Positions 42,613 through 50,092 of a stretch of 64,000 bases of DNA are shown here, piece by piece. Position 1 is the first letter of the stretch. The number at the start of each line of letters is the position of its first letter. Source of the stretch: an uncultured Porphyromonadaceae bacterium (lineage in GTDB: Bacteria > Bacteroidota > Bacteroidia > Bacteroidales > Muribaculaceae); assembly GCA_902495075.1 (NCBI GenBank), contig CABUVO010000001.1:124001-188000 (forward strand), read 5' to 3'. Under the pieces are notes generated by a model. It worked only from the letters and a program-made list of their open reading frames with translations. It ran no database searches and was not told the DNA's origin. The translations under genes were made by a program, and so were the position numbers.

Positions 42613-42658
42613 TTAATGAGTTATGGCTTTCGTATTCCTAACTTATTGATTATCTTTA
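42613..42658 (+). promoter_or_regulatory. Repeated promoter module, copy 3
   Basis: TTAATGAGTTATGG box, TTTCG ending at 42632, 18-nt spacer, TATCTTTA (42651-42658), CAGTAG. The most divergent copy in the upstream box but identical in spacing. Confidence 0.6.
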
Positions 42659-42696
42659 CAGTAGAAAATAAAACAGAACCCCTAAAGCCAAAGAAG

Positions 42697-42936
42697 ATGG
42701 AAAAGAAAGTTTACCTCTTGTATTCCAGCAATGCCTGGTTGAATACATCATCTCTCCATTTGCTCGCTGTCTGCACCACTACCGATAGAGCAGTAGAGCT
42801 TGCAATCGAACATGCAGAAGGTGGAGAAGAACCCCTCGACGATGAATCGATAGAAGAACTGGAATCGCAACGTCAGACCTACGGCAGAGATGAGAACTAC
42901 CTCATCTGTGAGACCGAGTTAGACGAACTTGACTGA
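42697..42936 (+). CDS. Small acidic phage protein, 79 aa
   Basis: The start at 42697 (MEKKVYLLYSSNAW) follows the shared AAAGAAGATG leader; the longer frame runs back across the promoter. The product is a strand plus helix domain with an acidic end (EPLDDESIEELESQ, CETELDELD). It is a distant paralogue of the next gene: both start M-x-x-KV-x-L-x-Y and place a regulated-number-of-residues helix after it. Function unknown. Confidence 0.6.
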   Translation: MEKKVYLLYSSNAWLNTSSLHLLAVCTTTDRAVELAIEHAEGGEEPLDDESIEELESQRQTYGRDENYLICETELDELD

Positions 42937-42955
42937 AACCCCTAAAAGCAAAGAT

Positions 42956-43204
42956 ATGAAGCAGAAAGTATTTTTGGTGTATGTGCTGATTGAATATTCG
43001 GCCGAAAGCACCACCGACGCCCATTATGTTTACTCATCCATTGAAAAAGCTCACGATGCAATGACACGAGAGATAGCCGAAGCCAGAGAGAACTTCGACA
43101 TCGGAAGCGGTGGATTTATCTCTCGTTCCGACCGCAGTCAGGAGTGGTGCAACGATTACGGACAAAGCTACTCCATCGGCATAGAGGAAATGGAGGTGCT
43201 GTAA
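42956..43204 (+). CDS. Small phage protein, 82 aa, paralogue of the previous gene
   Basis: Starts at 42956 (MKQKVFLVYVLIEYSAESTT); the ATG at 42929 overlaps the previous gene and is less likely. A strand (KVFLVYVLIEY), a helix (SIEKAHDAMTREIAEARENF) and an aromatic C-terminal segment ending EEMEVL. Size, start motif and order match the gene upstream, suggesting an old tandem duplication. Function unknown. Confidence 0.6.
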   Translation: MKQKVFLVYVLIEYSAESTTDAHYVYSSIEKAHDAMTREIAEARENFDIGSGGFISRSDRSQEWCNDYGQSYSIGIEEMEVL

Positions 43205-43224
43205 AAAATTACGACACCGCAGAA

Positions 43225-43273
43225 AAATAAATGGCGGTTGATTTTCGCACCTCAAACATAATGATTAACTTTA
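43225..43273 (+). promoter_or_regulatory. Repeated promoter module, copy 4
   Basis: AATAAATGGCGGTTGA box, TTTTCG ending at 43247, 18-nt spacer, TAACTTTA (43266-43273), CATTAG. Drives the clamp-like gene at 43310. Confidence 0.65.
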
Positions 43274-43309
43274 CATTAGCAAATAAAGACAACCTAAATA
43301 GAAAAGAAG

Positions 43310-43930
43310 ATGAACAAGAAAATTGTGAAAGCATTGTTCTCCTACGCTGTAAGCAAGGAACAGATACGCCCGATTATGCAGGGCGTACATTTCGAGGAGG
43401 ATGTATGCGTAGCCTCTGACACTCATGTGTTGGTGGTGTACAAGGCATCGAATCCGGCACTCGCCGGAACGACCAAGCTCGAAGATGGCACGGATGTCAA
43501 AGGCACGTACCCTTCCTTCAAGAGAGTAATCCCCAAGAAAGCAGGCACACCAGTCAACTACAACTGGAGCCAAGTGTATCGGGCAATCAAGTGGTTTAAG
43601 AAACAGGAAGGCTACAATCCCAACGACAGGCTCGTTGTTGGCAACTGCCACGTTTCAATGGCGACGCTGCTCAATGCCCTCGAAGTGTTCAACGCCGCCG
43701 GAGACCTCAGCTTTATGAAAGTCTCGACGATAGACCCGTCCCGTCCGATTCTTCTTGAATCAGATCAACTCACAGCCATCGTAATGCCCTGTCAATCGGA
43801 ACTGGAGAAGGTTGACCTCGAAAGAGAAGACTGTGCCAGCGTGGTAGTGTCCTACGCCAATCTCATCAATACCTACGCAATAGAAAGTGCAAAGCCCAAA
43901 GAAGCCAAAGTCGAAATGGCTTGGCTGTAA
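43310..43930 (+). CDS. Sliding-clamp-like protein (tentative)
   Basis: A 206-aa protein. IRPIMQGVHFEEDVCVASDT and HVLVVYKAS at residues 18-45 recall the strand-turn of a beta-clamp domain, where a segment giving the state of a subject (ASD-T-x-x-L) precedes a strand; GTYPSFKRVIPKK at 68-80 and IDPSRPILLESDQLTAIVMPC at about 140-160 mirror the DnaN sequence pattern Y-P-x-F-x-x-V-I-P and R-P-x-L-x-x...L-x-x-I-x-M-P. The length equals about two of the three clamp domains. It lies just upstream of ParB and DnaQ-like genes. The clamp assignment is pattern-based. Confidence 0.45.
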   Translation: MNKKIVKALFSYAVSKEQIRPIMQGVHFEEDVCVASDTHVLVVYKASNPALAGTTKLEDGTDVKGTYPSFKRVIPKKAGTPVNYNWSQVYRAIKWFKKQEGYNPNDRLVVGNCHVSMATLLNALEVFNAAGDLSFMKVSTIDPSRPILLESDQLTAIVMPCQSELEKVDLEREDCASVVVSYANLINTYAIESAKPKEAKVEMAWL

Positions 43931-43958
43931 TCCCAAGAATGGAAATTAGAACTACAAT

Positions 43959-45785
43959 ATGCAAGTAAATGAAATCAAGCTTTCAGAGATAGCCACGAGC
44001 GCTCTGAACCCACGCAAGACATTCGACGAGACAGAGTTGAAGGAGCTTGCGCAAAGTATAGAAGCCAACGGACTGATTCAGCCTGTAACTGTCCGCAAAA
44101 TCAATGGCGAAGACGGCAAGAAGTATGAAATCGTATGTGGCGAGCGCCGCTTCCGGGCAGTTACCCTGCTCGGCAAGGAAACCATACAAGCCGTAGTGAA
44201 GGACCTCGATGACAAGCAGGCATTCGCCTGTATGGTCATTGAAAACCTCCAACGCAAGGACATCGACCCGATGGAAGAAGCACAGGCGTTGAAGTATCTC
44301 TACAACAAGGGAGCCGTTTCGGTCAAGGAGATAGCGAAGATGCTCGGCAAGAGCCAGAGTTTCGTTGTCAACCGCATTCAGTTGAACAACATCATCCCGG
44401 AGTTCGTCGCCTTCCTCAGAGAAGGAGTATTGAACCTCGTGCATCTCCAAGTAATCAGCAATCTCCGCAAGGATCAGCAGAAGATGTTGCTGGAGCTTCG
44501 CTTTCAGCCCTCGCAGATGGAACGATGGGAAAGCAAGACACCGAAGATAGAGACGCTGAAAGCATGGATAGATGAAAGCGTCATGGGTTTGCTGTCCTCG
44601 GCTCACTTCAACCCCGACGATGAAACCTATGCCACCTGCAAGGAGAAGACAGGGTGCCAGTCCTGCAAGGGATGTAAGTTCTGCACCGCCACCTTCCCGA
44701 CACGTTTCAAGGAGACCGACAATCCCCGGTGTATGAATATCGAGCTGTATCGGCTCAAAAATCAGGAAGCAGTTCTGCGCAAGGCAAAGGAGTCAGGTCT
44801 GCCGTTAGTATATGCCGGGAGCAAGGAAGACAACGCCACCATCATCTCAGCCGCCAACGCAATGCTGCTGTACCCCCAGCCACTCGGAAGCCGTGAATAC
44901 CTCGTAGTGCCGGAGCCGCCTGTCAGGGAGAACTTCTCCGATGAAGAAAAGTACAACCTCCGCTATCAGTCCTACGAAAGAGTCAAGGGTGTATTCGATG
45001 ACAACATCAAGGCTGGCATGGTTGTCGAAGTCTTTGAGGTATCGTACCACGGCAACCTCAGTGGAGAAGTCAAGTATCTCTACAATGTCAAGACAGACGA
45101 GGACGGCAACGCAGATGTCGTTCAGGAAGCACAGGCAAACCGCCTGACTGAAATCCGCACACAACTCCGCACCGTCGAAGAAAAGAAGCAGGAGGACCGC
45201 GTAGAACGTCAGCGTGCCTTCTTTGAAGGCTCCACATCATTCTCCGAGAAGCCCGGCGCCGTCGATGAAGTAGAAGAAAACGTGTTCCTCGCCCTGCTTG
45301 CCAGCAGTCTGCCCGCCACCTTCCGCAAGAACATCGGTCTCGACCTTGAATCATCCAAAGACATGACCCAGTCCTTCGAGAAGGTCAGCACCCACAAGTC
45401 TGTAATTATGCGTGAGTTCATCCGCACGATGCTTTCCGACAAGAAGGTATGTTATTCGCAGGGGTTCGCCAATCTGCTCGACATCACAATGAATCATACC
45501 TACGCAGAAGATGTAGCCGTCATAGACAAGGACCTCGCCGCAGAGTATGAAAAGAAGTGCGAGAACTATGAGAAAACCATTTCGGAACTGGAAGCTTCTC
45601 TCAAAGAAGCGCAGGCTAAATCTAAAGAGTCAGAGGGAAGCACAGAAATGCCCGGAGAGGATACGCCGGATGCTTCTACTGACGAATCCTCATCCAATAC
45701 AGAGAACGAGTCACAGGAAGCCTCTAATGAAGCCACAGAGGTCGCCGACGGCGAGACTGATGAATCTCAACAGCAAGAAGTGTAA
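43959..45785 (+). CDS. ParB/RepB/Spo0J family protein
   Basis: A 608-aa DNA-binding protein. N-terminal ParB nuclease-like/CTPase domain: NPRKTFDETELKELAQSIEA, NGLIQPVTVRK, and YEIVCGERRFRAVTLLGKET with the GERRxRA motif, then FACMVIENLQRKDIDPMEEA. A helix-turn-helix follows (VSVKEIAKMLGKSQSFVVNR). A cysteine cluster CKEKTGCQSCKGCKFC (about 225-240) may bind zinc. The C-terminal half has a coiled coil and an acidic Ser/Glu tail. No ParA gene is nearby; in Bacteroidales phages and ICEs, lone ParB proteins of this size are common and may act in replication or regulation more than partition. Confidence 0.82.
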   Translation: MQVNEIKLSEIATSALNPRKTFDETELKELAQSIEANGLIQPVTVRKINGEDGKKYEIVCGERRFRAVTLLGKETIQAVVKDLDDKQAFACMVIENLQRKDIDPMEEAQALKYLYNKGAVSVKEIAKMLGKSQSFVVNRIQLNNIIPEFVAFLREGVLNLVHLQVISNLRKDQQKMLLELRFQPSQMERWESKTPKIETLKAWIDESVMGLLSSAHFNPDDETYATCKEKTGCQSCKGCKFCTATFPTRFKETDNPRCMNIELYRLKNQEAVLRKAKESGLPLVYAGSKEDNATIISAANAMLLYPQPLGSREYLVVPEPPVRENFSDEEKYNLRYQSYERVKGVFDDNIKAGMVVEVFEVSYHGNLSGEVKYLYNVKTDEDGNADVVQEAQANRLTEIRTQLRTVEEKKQEDRVERQRAFFEGSTSFSEKPGAVDEVEENVFLALLASSLPATFRKNIGLDLESSKDMTQSFEKVSTHKSVIMREFIRTMLSDKKVCYSQGFANLLDITMNHTYAEDVAVIDKDLAAEYEKKCENYEKTISELEASLKEAQAKSKESEGSTEMPGEDTPDASTDESSSNTENESQEASNEATEVADGETDESQQQEV

Positions 45786-45797
45786 TCAATCGAAGTT

Positions 45798-45826
45798 GTC
45801 AGCCCGGACATTTGTCTATGGCTGAC
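45798..45826 (+). terminator. Perfect 7-bp hairpin after the ParB gene
   Basis: GTCAGCC (45798-45804) pairs with GGCTGAC (45820-45826) across a 15-nt loop. No clear T-run; may be a weak terminator or a processing site. Confidence 0.35.
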
Positions 45827-45869
45827 AGCTCTACATCATTCCACAAATAACGTAAAATAAGAAAATATT

Positions 45870-46439
45870 ATGAAGCTACTATTTTTCGACTTGGAGACTA
45901 CTGGCACGCAAGCCGACAAGCACGGCATACACCAGTTGTCCGGCTCAATCGTAATCAACGGTGAAGTGAAGGAGAAATTCGACCTCCGCGTTCAGCCTCA
46001 TCCCGGAGCCGTCATTGAGCAGGGCGCTCTTGACGTTGCCGGAGTTACACAGGAGCAGATAATGGCATACCCTCCCATGCGTCAGGTGTATGACCAGTTC
46101 ATCAATATGCTGTCAAAGTATGTTGACCGCTATGACCGCTACGATAAGTTTTTCCTTGTCGGCTACAACAACGCCTCCTTTGACAATCAGTTCCTCCGTG
46201 CCTGGTTCGGACACAACGGGGATAAGTATTTCGGCTCATGGTTCTGGGCGAACAGCATCGACGTTATGGTAATGGCAACCCCATACCTCGCCGACCGCCG
46301 CAGTCAGATGGTCAACTTCAAGCAGGGCACGGTAGCCAAGACCCTCGGCATCACTGTCGAAGATGACAAACTCCACGATGCTCTCTATGACATCGACATC
46401 TGCAAGGCAATCTACGATATTGTCTGTGCCAAATACTGA
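45870..46439 (+). CDS. DnaQ-like 3'-5' exonuclease
   Basis: A 189-aa DEDDh exonuclease. Motif Exo I: LLFFDLETTGTQ (Asp7, Glu9); Exo II: FLVGYNNASFDNQFL (Asp); Exo III: KLHDALYDIDICKAI (His and Asp). Proofreading-type nuclease of the phage, either for replication fidelity or for degrading host nucleic acid. The gene follows ParB with an 84-bp gap and is 7 nt ahead of the next gene. Confidence 0.88.
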   Translation: MKLLFFDLETTGTQADKHGIHQLSGSIVINGEVKEKFDLRVQPHPGAVIEQGALDVAGVTQEQIMAYPPMRQVYDQFINMLSKYVDRYDRYDKFFLVGYNNASFDNQFLRAWFGHNGDKYFGSWFWANSIDVMVMATPYLADRRSQMVNFKQGTVAKTLGITVEDDKLHDALYDIDICKAIYDIVCAKY

Positions 46440-46446
46440 TACCGCC

Positions 46447-47028
46447 ATGAATTTCGTACAAATCCATGCCCTCTCGGTTGATGACAAGACCGCAGAGGTC
46501 ACAATCAAAGGCCCGACCTCTCCGATGCTCGCAGCACAGGCTGTAACCAAGAGTGACGATTTCAAGAAGATTCCGATGACCGGACTCTATGAACTTGAAA
46601 CCGAAGACAAGGAGTTGTTCACTACTATGCTCCACGCAGACATAGAGCCGCGCCGAATCCCCATCTACTGCATAGAGCTTATGTTTAAGCACTATGTCGT
46701 AGTAGGAGACCTCGGCACCGACACTCTCCCCATCCTCATAGACCTCGGCGATAGTGTTCCCACAGTTGCCCCGGTGTATCAGGAGTTCCCCTGGATTAAG
46801 GTTCCGCCAGTAGATGATATAGTCGCTGCCCTCAAAGACGTTGACTCATTCAAGAACCGTGAGACCTATCGCAAACTGGTCGATGGAGTCTGCGACAAGT
46901 GGTTCCTCCACAGGGGTCGTGGCAAGATAATGATTGCCCGCAAAGCAAAGGATATTGAAGTTACCCGATGGTGGTACCACCGCAAACCAGCACAGAAACG
47001 CACGATTATGAAGACCTACTCCAAGTGA
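46447..47028 (+). CDS. Hypothetical phage protein
   Basis: A 193-aa protein from the ATG at 46447 (MNFVQIHALSVDDKTAEVTI); the longer open frame starts inside the exonuclease gene. Two-part: an N-terminal strand-rich domain (TIKGPTSPMLAAQAVTKSDD, YCIELMFKHYVVVGDLGTDT) and a C-terminal helical, basic domain (KNRETYRKLVDGVCDKWFLH, RWWYHRKPAQKRTIMKTYSK). The basic tail suggests nucleic acid contact. It ends before a strong terminator and so closes the operon. No family recognised. Confidence 0.6.
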   Translation: MNFVQIHALSVDDKTAEVTIKGPTSPMLAAQAVTKSDDFKKIPMTGLYELETEDKELFTTMLHADIEPRRIPIYCIELMFKHYVVVGDLGTDTLPILIDLGDSVPTVAPVYQEFPWIKVPPVDDIVAALKDVDSFKNRETYRKLVDGVCDKWFLHRGRGKIMIARKAKDIEVTRWWYHRKPAQKRTIMKTYSK

Positions 47029-47047
47029 GCATCATCCTAACGACATT

Positions 47048-47074
47048 GAAGGCATCCTCCGGGGTGCCTTCTTT
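47048..47074 (+). terminator. Intrinsic terminator closing the ParB/exonuclease operon
   Basis: GAAGGCATCC (47048-47057) pairs with GGGGTGCCTTC (47061-47071) with one mismatch and a short loop, followed by TTT. Confidence 0.75.
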
Positions 47075-47133
47075 CGTATCTGTTAGTAAAAGTTAAACTT
47101 GTATATGATGAAAAATAATAGCGCAATGTACTG

Positions 47134-47183
47134 AAAATAAATGATTTATGACTTTCGTACCTCAACTTTAATGATTAACTTTA
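47134..47183 (+). promoter_or_regulatory. Repeated promoter module, copy 5
   Basis: Here the upstream box is a perfect palindrome, ATAAATGATTTAT (47138-47150). TTTCG ends at 47157, then an 18-nt spacer and TAACTTTA (47176-47183), CAGTAG. Drives the run of small genes from 47222. Confidence 0.7.
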
Positions 47184-47221
47184 CAGTAGAAATTAAAACA
47201 TAACCTATAAAGTCAAAGAAG

Positions 47222-47536
47222 ATGAAAGTCAACAAGTCAAAGTTATTTAAGATTGCTCATGCAATCCTCCGAAAAGGAGAAGCCGAGAATTTCAGCCAAG
47301 CTCTGAAATCGGCATGGAAGGCAATCAAGGTTTACTCCCGGATGCTTGTCGGCAGCGTTGAGTTTACCTTCAAGAAGGTCAATGGCGAAATCCGCCACGC
47401 CATCGGGACGCTGTTCAACCTCAACTACGTAAGAAAGACCAAAGGAGAAGGCGATGCCAAGAACGCAGATGTAATCAGTTTTTGGGACTGTGAAAAAGAA
47501 GCCATCCGTTCTTTCAAAGCCGCAACCCTTATCTAA
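47222..47536 (+). CDS. SH3 beta-barrel-like phage protein (DUF2693-like)
   Basis: A 104-aa protein: an N-terminal helical basic segment (MKVNKSKLFKIAHAILRKGE, NFSQALKSAWKAIKVYSRML) and a small beta barrel (GSVEFTFKKVNGEIRHAIGT). This combination is a widespread Bacteroidales phage/ICE family that I associate with DUF2693, of the SH3-barrel fold, probably binding nucleic acid. It is the first gene after promoter module copy 5. Confidence 0.7.
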   Translation: MKVNKSKLFKIAHAILRKGEAENFSQALKSAWKAIKVYSRMLVGSVEFTFKKVNGEIRHAIGTLFNLNYVRKTKGEGDAKNADVISFWDCEKEAIRSFKAATLI

Positions 47537-47542
47537 GAAGCC

Positions 47543-47821
47543 ATGAGCAATCCCCATACCTACGAGCAAATAGAAGAAGCAATCCGCAAGGCTCCGAATG
47601 GCGGCAAGTATCGCCTCCTTCTTCAACGCACCATCGGCGGCCACAAGTGCCGCGCATACGCAAGAATCGTAGCCATAGACGGCACGCAATACTGGAACAT
47701 CGAATATCAGGTCATCGGTATCTGCAACGTGCGTTCTCGCGTGATGAAGATGTTCGACATCATCTCAGAGAAGATAGACAAGATGAGCGACAAAAAACAC
47801 ATCGTCCTATGGCGATACTAA
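47543..47821 (+). CDS. Hypothetical phage protein, 92 aa
   Basis: A basic, mixed alpha/beta protein: HTYEQIEEAIRKAPNGGKYR, TIGGHKCRAYARIVAIDGTQ, YWNIEYQVIGICNVRSRVMK, and the end MSDKKHIVLWRY. Six nucleotides after the previous gene. No family recognised; co-oriented run of small genes. Confidence 0.6.
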   Translation: MSNPHTYEQIEEAIRKAPNGGKYRLLLQRTIGGHKCRAYARIVAIDGTQYWNIEYQVIGICNVRSRVMKMFDIISEKIDKMSDKKHIVLWRY

Positions 47822-47834
47822 ACAGGAAAATGAT

Positions 47835-48314
47835 ATGGAACTGACAGAAGAACAGATTCAGGCAATCATAGATGATATTGTTTCCAAAATGGAAGCTGTC
47901 ATTGAAAATCCATGCAACGGAGATTATTCGGACCTTGAATGCTATGAAGATGATTACGGTCATTGTTATGATTTTGGTTCTCATTCATTTGAGTCAGAGT
48001 TGGAGGAAATCTGCATTGACGGACTCCCCGGCATCTCCAAAGATGATAGTGATATTTCTATAACAGCCAGTTATGACATAGATCTGTCGTTCCACGATGA
48101 TTACGACCCAGGAGATTACTGGACGCCGCCTGCTGGAGGCATAGAAATAGATGAGGTCAGAGCCAGTATCTCAAAAGTAGATATAGAGGTATCTGTTTTC
48201 AATCAGGAGACCGAAGAATATGAAGAAATAGAAGTTTCCGAGAAACAGAAGAAATACATAATAGATAAAGTTAACGAAAAGATTTGCCCCACAAGCAATA
48301 AAGTTGTAGCATAA
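47835..48314 (+). CDS. Very acidic hypothetical phage protein, 159 aa
   Basis: Rich in Asp/Glu across its length (DLECYEDDYGHCYDFGSHSF, HDDYDPGDYWTPPAGG, ETEEYEEIEVSEKQ). Predicted beta-rich with few hydrophobic stretches. Acidic small proteins of phages often mimic DNA and block restriction or CRISPR enzymes; that role is only a possibility here. Lies between two other small genes from promoter module copy 5. Confidence 0.6.
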   Translation: MELTEEQIQAIIDDIVSKMEAVIENPCNGDYSDLECYEDDYGHCYDFGSHSFESELEEICIDGLPGISKDDSDISITASYDIDLSFHDDYDPGDYWTPPAGGIEIDEVRASISKVDIEVSVFNQETEEYEEIEVSEKQKKYIIDKVNEKICPTSNKVVA

Positions 48315-48326
48315 TCCCCAAATAAA

Positions 48327-48746
48327 ATGAAACATCAAAAACTGATAGACAGAATAACAGAGATAGCCGAAGCAGATGGTTGGTCGGTGTCTGTCGAAGA
48401 ACTGAAAGACCATGATGATATGCTGGAGTTTACCTTCGGCAAGTACACCGATGCAGGTCAGGACTTCTCCTTTGATGCAGATATGAAGGATGGAGACATA
48501 TACTCTCTGTTAGAGAGCATCGACGGCTATTATGAAAGCTACGATCCCGATGAAGAAGCATACCTATGGCTCGGTCCCGACGGGCATGGAATGAATGGTG
48601 CCCCATATCGAATGACTGATGTAGTCAAAGATATGGAGCAATGTGAAACCTTCATCGGGGAGCTGTTAGAACTGCTCATAGAAGCCAACAGAAATGAGTG
48701 CCTGTATGCCCTCGAAGATGAAGACGAGGAAGAAGATAACGACTAA
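48327..48746 (+). CDS. Acidic hypothetical phage protein, 139 aa
   Basis: Starts MKHQKLIDRITEIAEADGWS; contains EELKDHDDMLEFTFGKYTDA, MKDGDIYSLLESIDGYYESY, and ends in a run of acidic residues (ALEDEDEEEDND). An N-terminal helix and a beta-alpha core resemble small anti-restriction-like proteins only in charge. 12 nt after the previous gene. Function unknown. Confidence 0.6.
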   Translation: MKHQKLIDRITEIAEADGWSVSVEELKDHDDMLEFTFGKYTDAGQDFSFDADMKDGDIYSLLESIDGYYESYDPDEEAYLWLGPDGHGMNGAPYRMTDVVKDMEQCETFIGELLELLIEANRNECLYALEDEDEEEDND

Positions 48747-48757
48747 AGTCAGAAGAT

Positions 48758-49147
48758 ATGATAAACATTCCCAAGAACAATTACGCACAGCCTACCGAAG
48801 TTAGGGAGGAAGTAGTGCAAGCAATCTGTCAGGCGTTCATGTCAACTTACAGTGGTGTGTACCATCCCATCCGGCAGTCGCAGTACAGAGAAGCCACAAT
48901 CTATGTTGTAACGAACAAAGGCACATGTCCGTTCTTCTCATCATCCAATGAAAGTTACTGGACTGGAGCCAAGTGTTACCGCATCCGTGGTGTCGAGATG
49001 AAGAAAGCCTTCGAGGAACTGATAAAAGCCGGATATTATATGTTCCGCATCCATAGTTACGGAACATGGCCCGGCTACAAATGCTCGAAGGTTCCGTTCC
49101 TCACTGACGGCACTCCGGTACAATCCTTTGAAGATAGAATAGACTAA
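48758..49147 (+). CDS. Hypothetical phage protein, 129 aa
   Basis: MINIPKNNYAQPTEVREEVV, then QAICQAFMSTYSGVYHPIRQ, ATIYVVTNKGTCPFFSSSNE and AGYYMFRIHSYGTWPGYKCS. Mixed alpha/beta, slightly basic, Cys-containing. Starts 11 nt after the previous gene. No family recognised. Confidence 0.55.
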   Translation: MINIPKNNYAQPTEVREEVVQAICQAFMSTYSGVYHPIRQSQYREATIYVVTNKGTCPFFSSSNESYWTGAKCYRIRGVEMKKAFEELIKAGYYMFRIHSYGTWPGYKCSKVPFLTDGTPVQSFEDRID

Positions 49148-49158
49148 AAGCTAAGACC

Positions 49159-49623
49159 ATGACAACCGAAGAAAGTTTTGCTCAACTGGAAGCAATAGAG
49201 AACGAGAAGGATCCCTACGACATGACCCGGGAAGAATGGCTGTCATTCACACAGGAGCAGAAGAACGCCCGCTATAAGTTGCAGCGCAAATGGAAGGATG
49301 AGCATGAGGCAAGAGTTCTCCGAGCCATTTACAACATCGTCCCGAAAGTAGGCTTGCCCTGCACGATATGTTACTGGAGCGACAAGCGAGCCGCCACAGT
49401 AAGCCGCATCATCTCTGACAGGAAGATAGCAGTGCGACACAATAAGACCAACTGTCTCGACTGGTATGGTGGCAGATATGAAATCCTACCGGAGCTTGAA
49501 GAAGGAGAGGACATCTTTACCAAGCGAAAGAACGGAGCCTGGTGTATGGAAGGTCAGCCCACGAAAGATAGTGTGAAACTCATGCTACACTACCAGCGGC
49601 ACTACATAGACCCCAGTTATTAA
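49159..49623 (+). CDS. Hypothetical phage protein, 154 aa
   Basis: The N-terminus is helical and charged (EESFAQLEAIENEKDPYDMT, REEWLSFTQEQKNARYKLQR); the middle has a beta region with VGLPCTICYWSDKRAATVSR and ISDRKIAVRHNKTNC that resembles a small barrel; the end is KDSVKLMLHYQRHYIDPSY. Last gene of the small-gene run and followed by an intrinsic terminator. Function unknown. Confidence 0.6.
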   Translation: MTTEESFAQLEAIENEKDPYDMTREEWLSFTQEQKNARYKLQRKWKDEHEARVLRAIYNIVPKVGLPCTICYWSDKRAATVSRIISDRKIAVRHNKTNCLDWYGGRYEILPELEEGEDIFTKRKNGAWCMEGQPTKDSVKLMLHYQRHYIDPSY

Positions 49624-49668
49624 CTGAACTGATTACAGGCGTTATCATATACGTCCAATTTCATTTGT

Positions 49669-49704
49669 AGATGGAGCTTCTTCGGATTACTCCATCTTCT
49701 TTTT
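49669..49704 (+). terminator. Intrinsic terminator of the small-gene operon
   Basis: AGATGGAG (49669-49676) pairs perfectly with CTCCATCT (49690-49697), 13-nt loop, followed by TCTTTTT. The right arm overlaps the last codons of the convergent minus-strand gene. Confidence 0.7.
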
Positions 49705-49917
49705 GCTGTTTCCAATAAGAACAGATTGCTTGATGATAGCCTTCTTTGTAACGATAGAACCTCCACCGCCGAGACCGCAGTGGAGAAGATATGATTTCCT
49801 GGCACCGATGTCCTCGGCAGACAGCACCGAATAGACTGCCGTAATGCTTGAAAAGTAGTAGTCCTTTCTTTCCCCTCTCGGACGAGAGAAGATGTGAATA
49901 TGAATAACCTTTGCCAT
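49687..49917 (-). CDS. Small conserved phage protein, 76 aa
   Basis: The start at 49917 (MAKVIHIHIFSRPRGERKDY) is chosen because it follows a -7 element and matches my memory of a small Bacteroidales phage family with the pattern K-x-I-x-I...GERKDYYF, a helix with VLSAEDIGA and a tail VTKKAIIKQSVL. A longer frame runs upstream to 49953. It is convergent with the operon to its left and divergent from the head module to its right. It may regulate or modify; no function is known. A different frame of the same region (49661-49984) is a shadow. Confidence 0.6.
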   Translation of the reverse strand: MAKVIHIHIFSRPRGERKDYYFSSITAVYSVLSAEDIGARKSYLLHCGLGGGGSIVTKKAIIKQSVLIGNSKKKME

Positions 49918-49950
49918 AGCTGAAATATTCCAAATGATAATTAGATGGAA

Positions 49951-49958
49951 CAAAATTA
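49951..49958 (-). promoter_or_regulatory. -7 element for the small minus-strand gene
   Basis: On the minus strand TAATTTTG, exact consensus, about 33 nt before the ATG at 49917. No clear -33 element at the expected distance. Confidence 0.4.
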
Positions 49959-50060
49959 AGAATCGAAAACCGTTTGTACCTCACACCTACCCAAGAGTTA
50001 ACTGAACACTGCTGTTCATCCTAATTCACAGTGTTTTATATGTGTGTGTCTTGCTTTGAA

Positions 50061-50068
50061 AGTAACTT
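50061..50068 (+). promoter_or_regulatory. -7 element for the head operon
   Basis: TAACTTTG, full consensus, about 25 nt before the ATG at 50093. The -33 position holds only a weak ATG-type match. Likely late promoter for the protease-capsid-portal genes; the weak -33 suggests activation. Confidence 0.45.
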
Positions 50069-50092
50069 TGCGATAAAGTAATTCACAAAGCT

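Noticed and set aside
49661..49984. Minus-strand ORF of 107 aa
   Set aside because: Composition (many Arg, Tyr, Ser) is that of a shadow frame; the 76-aa frame in the same place has better protein character and a matching promoter box.
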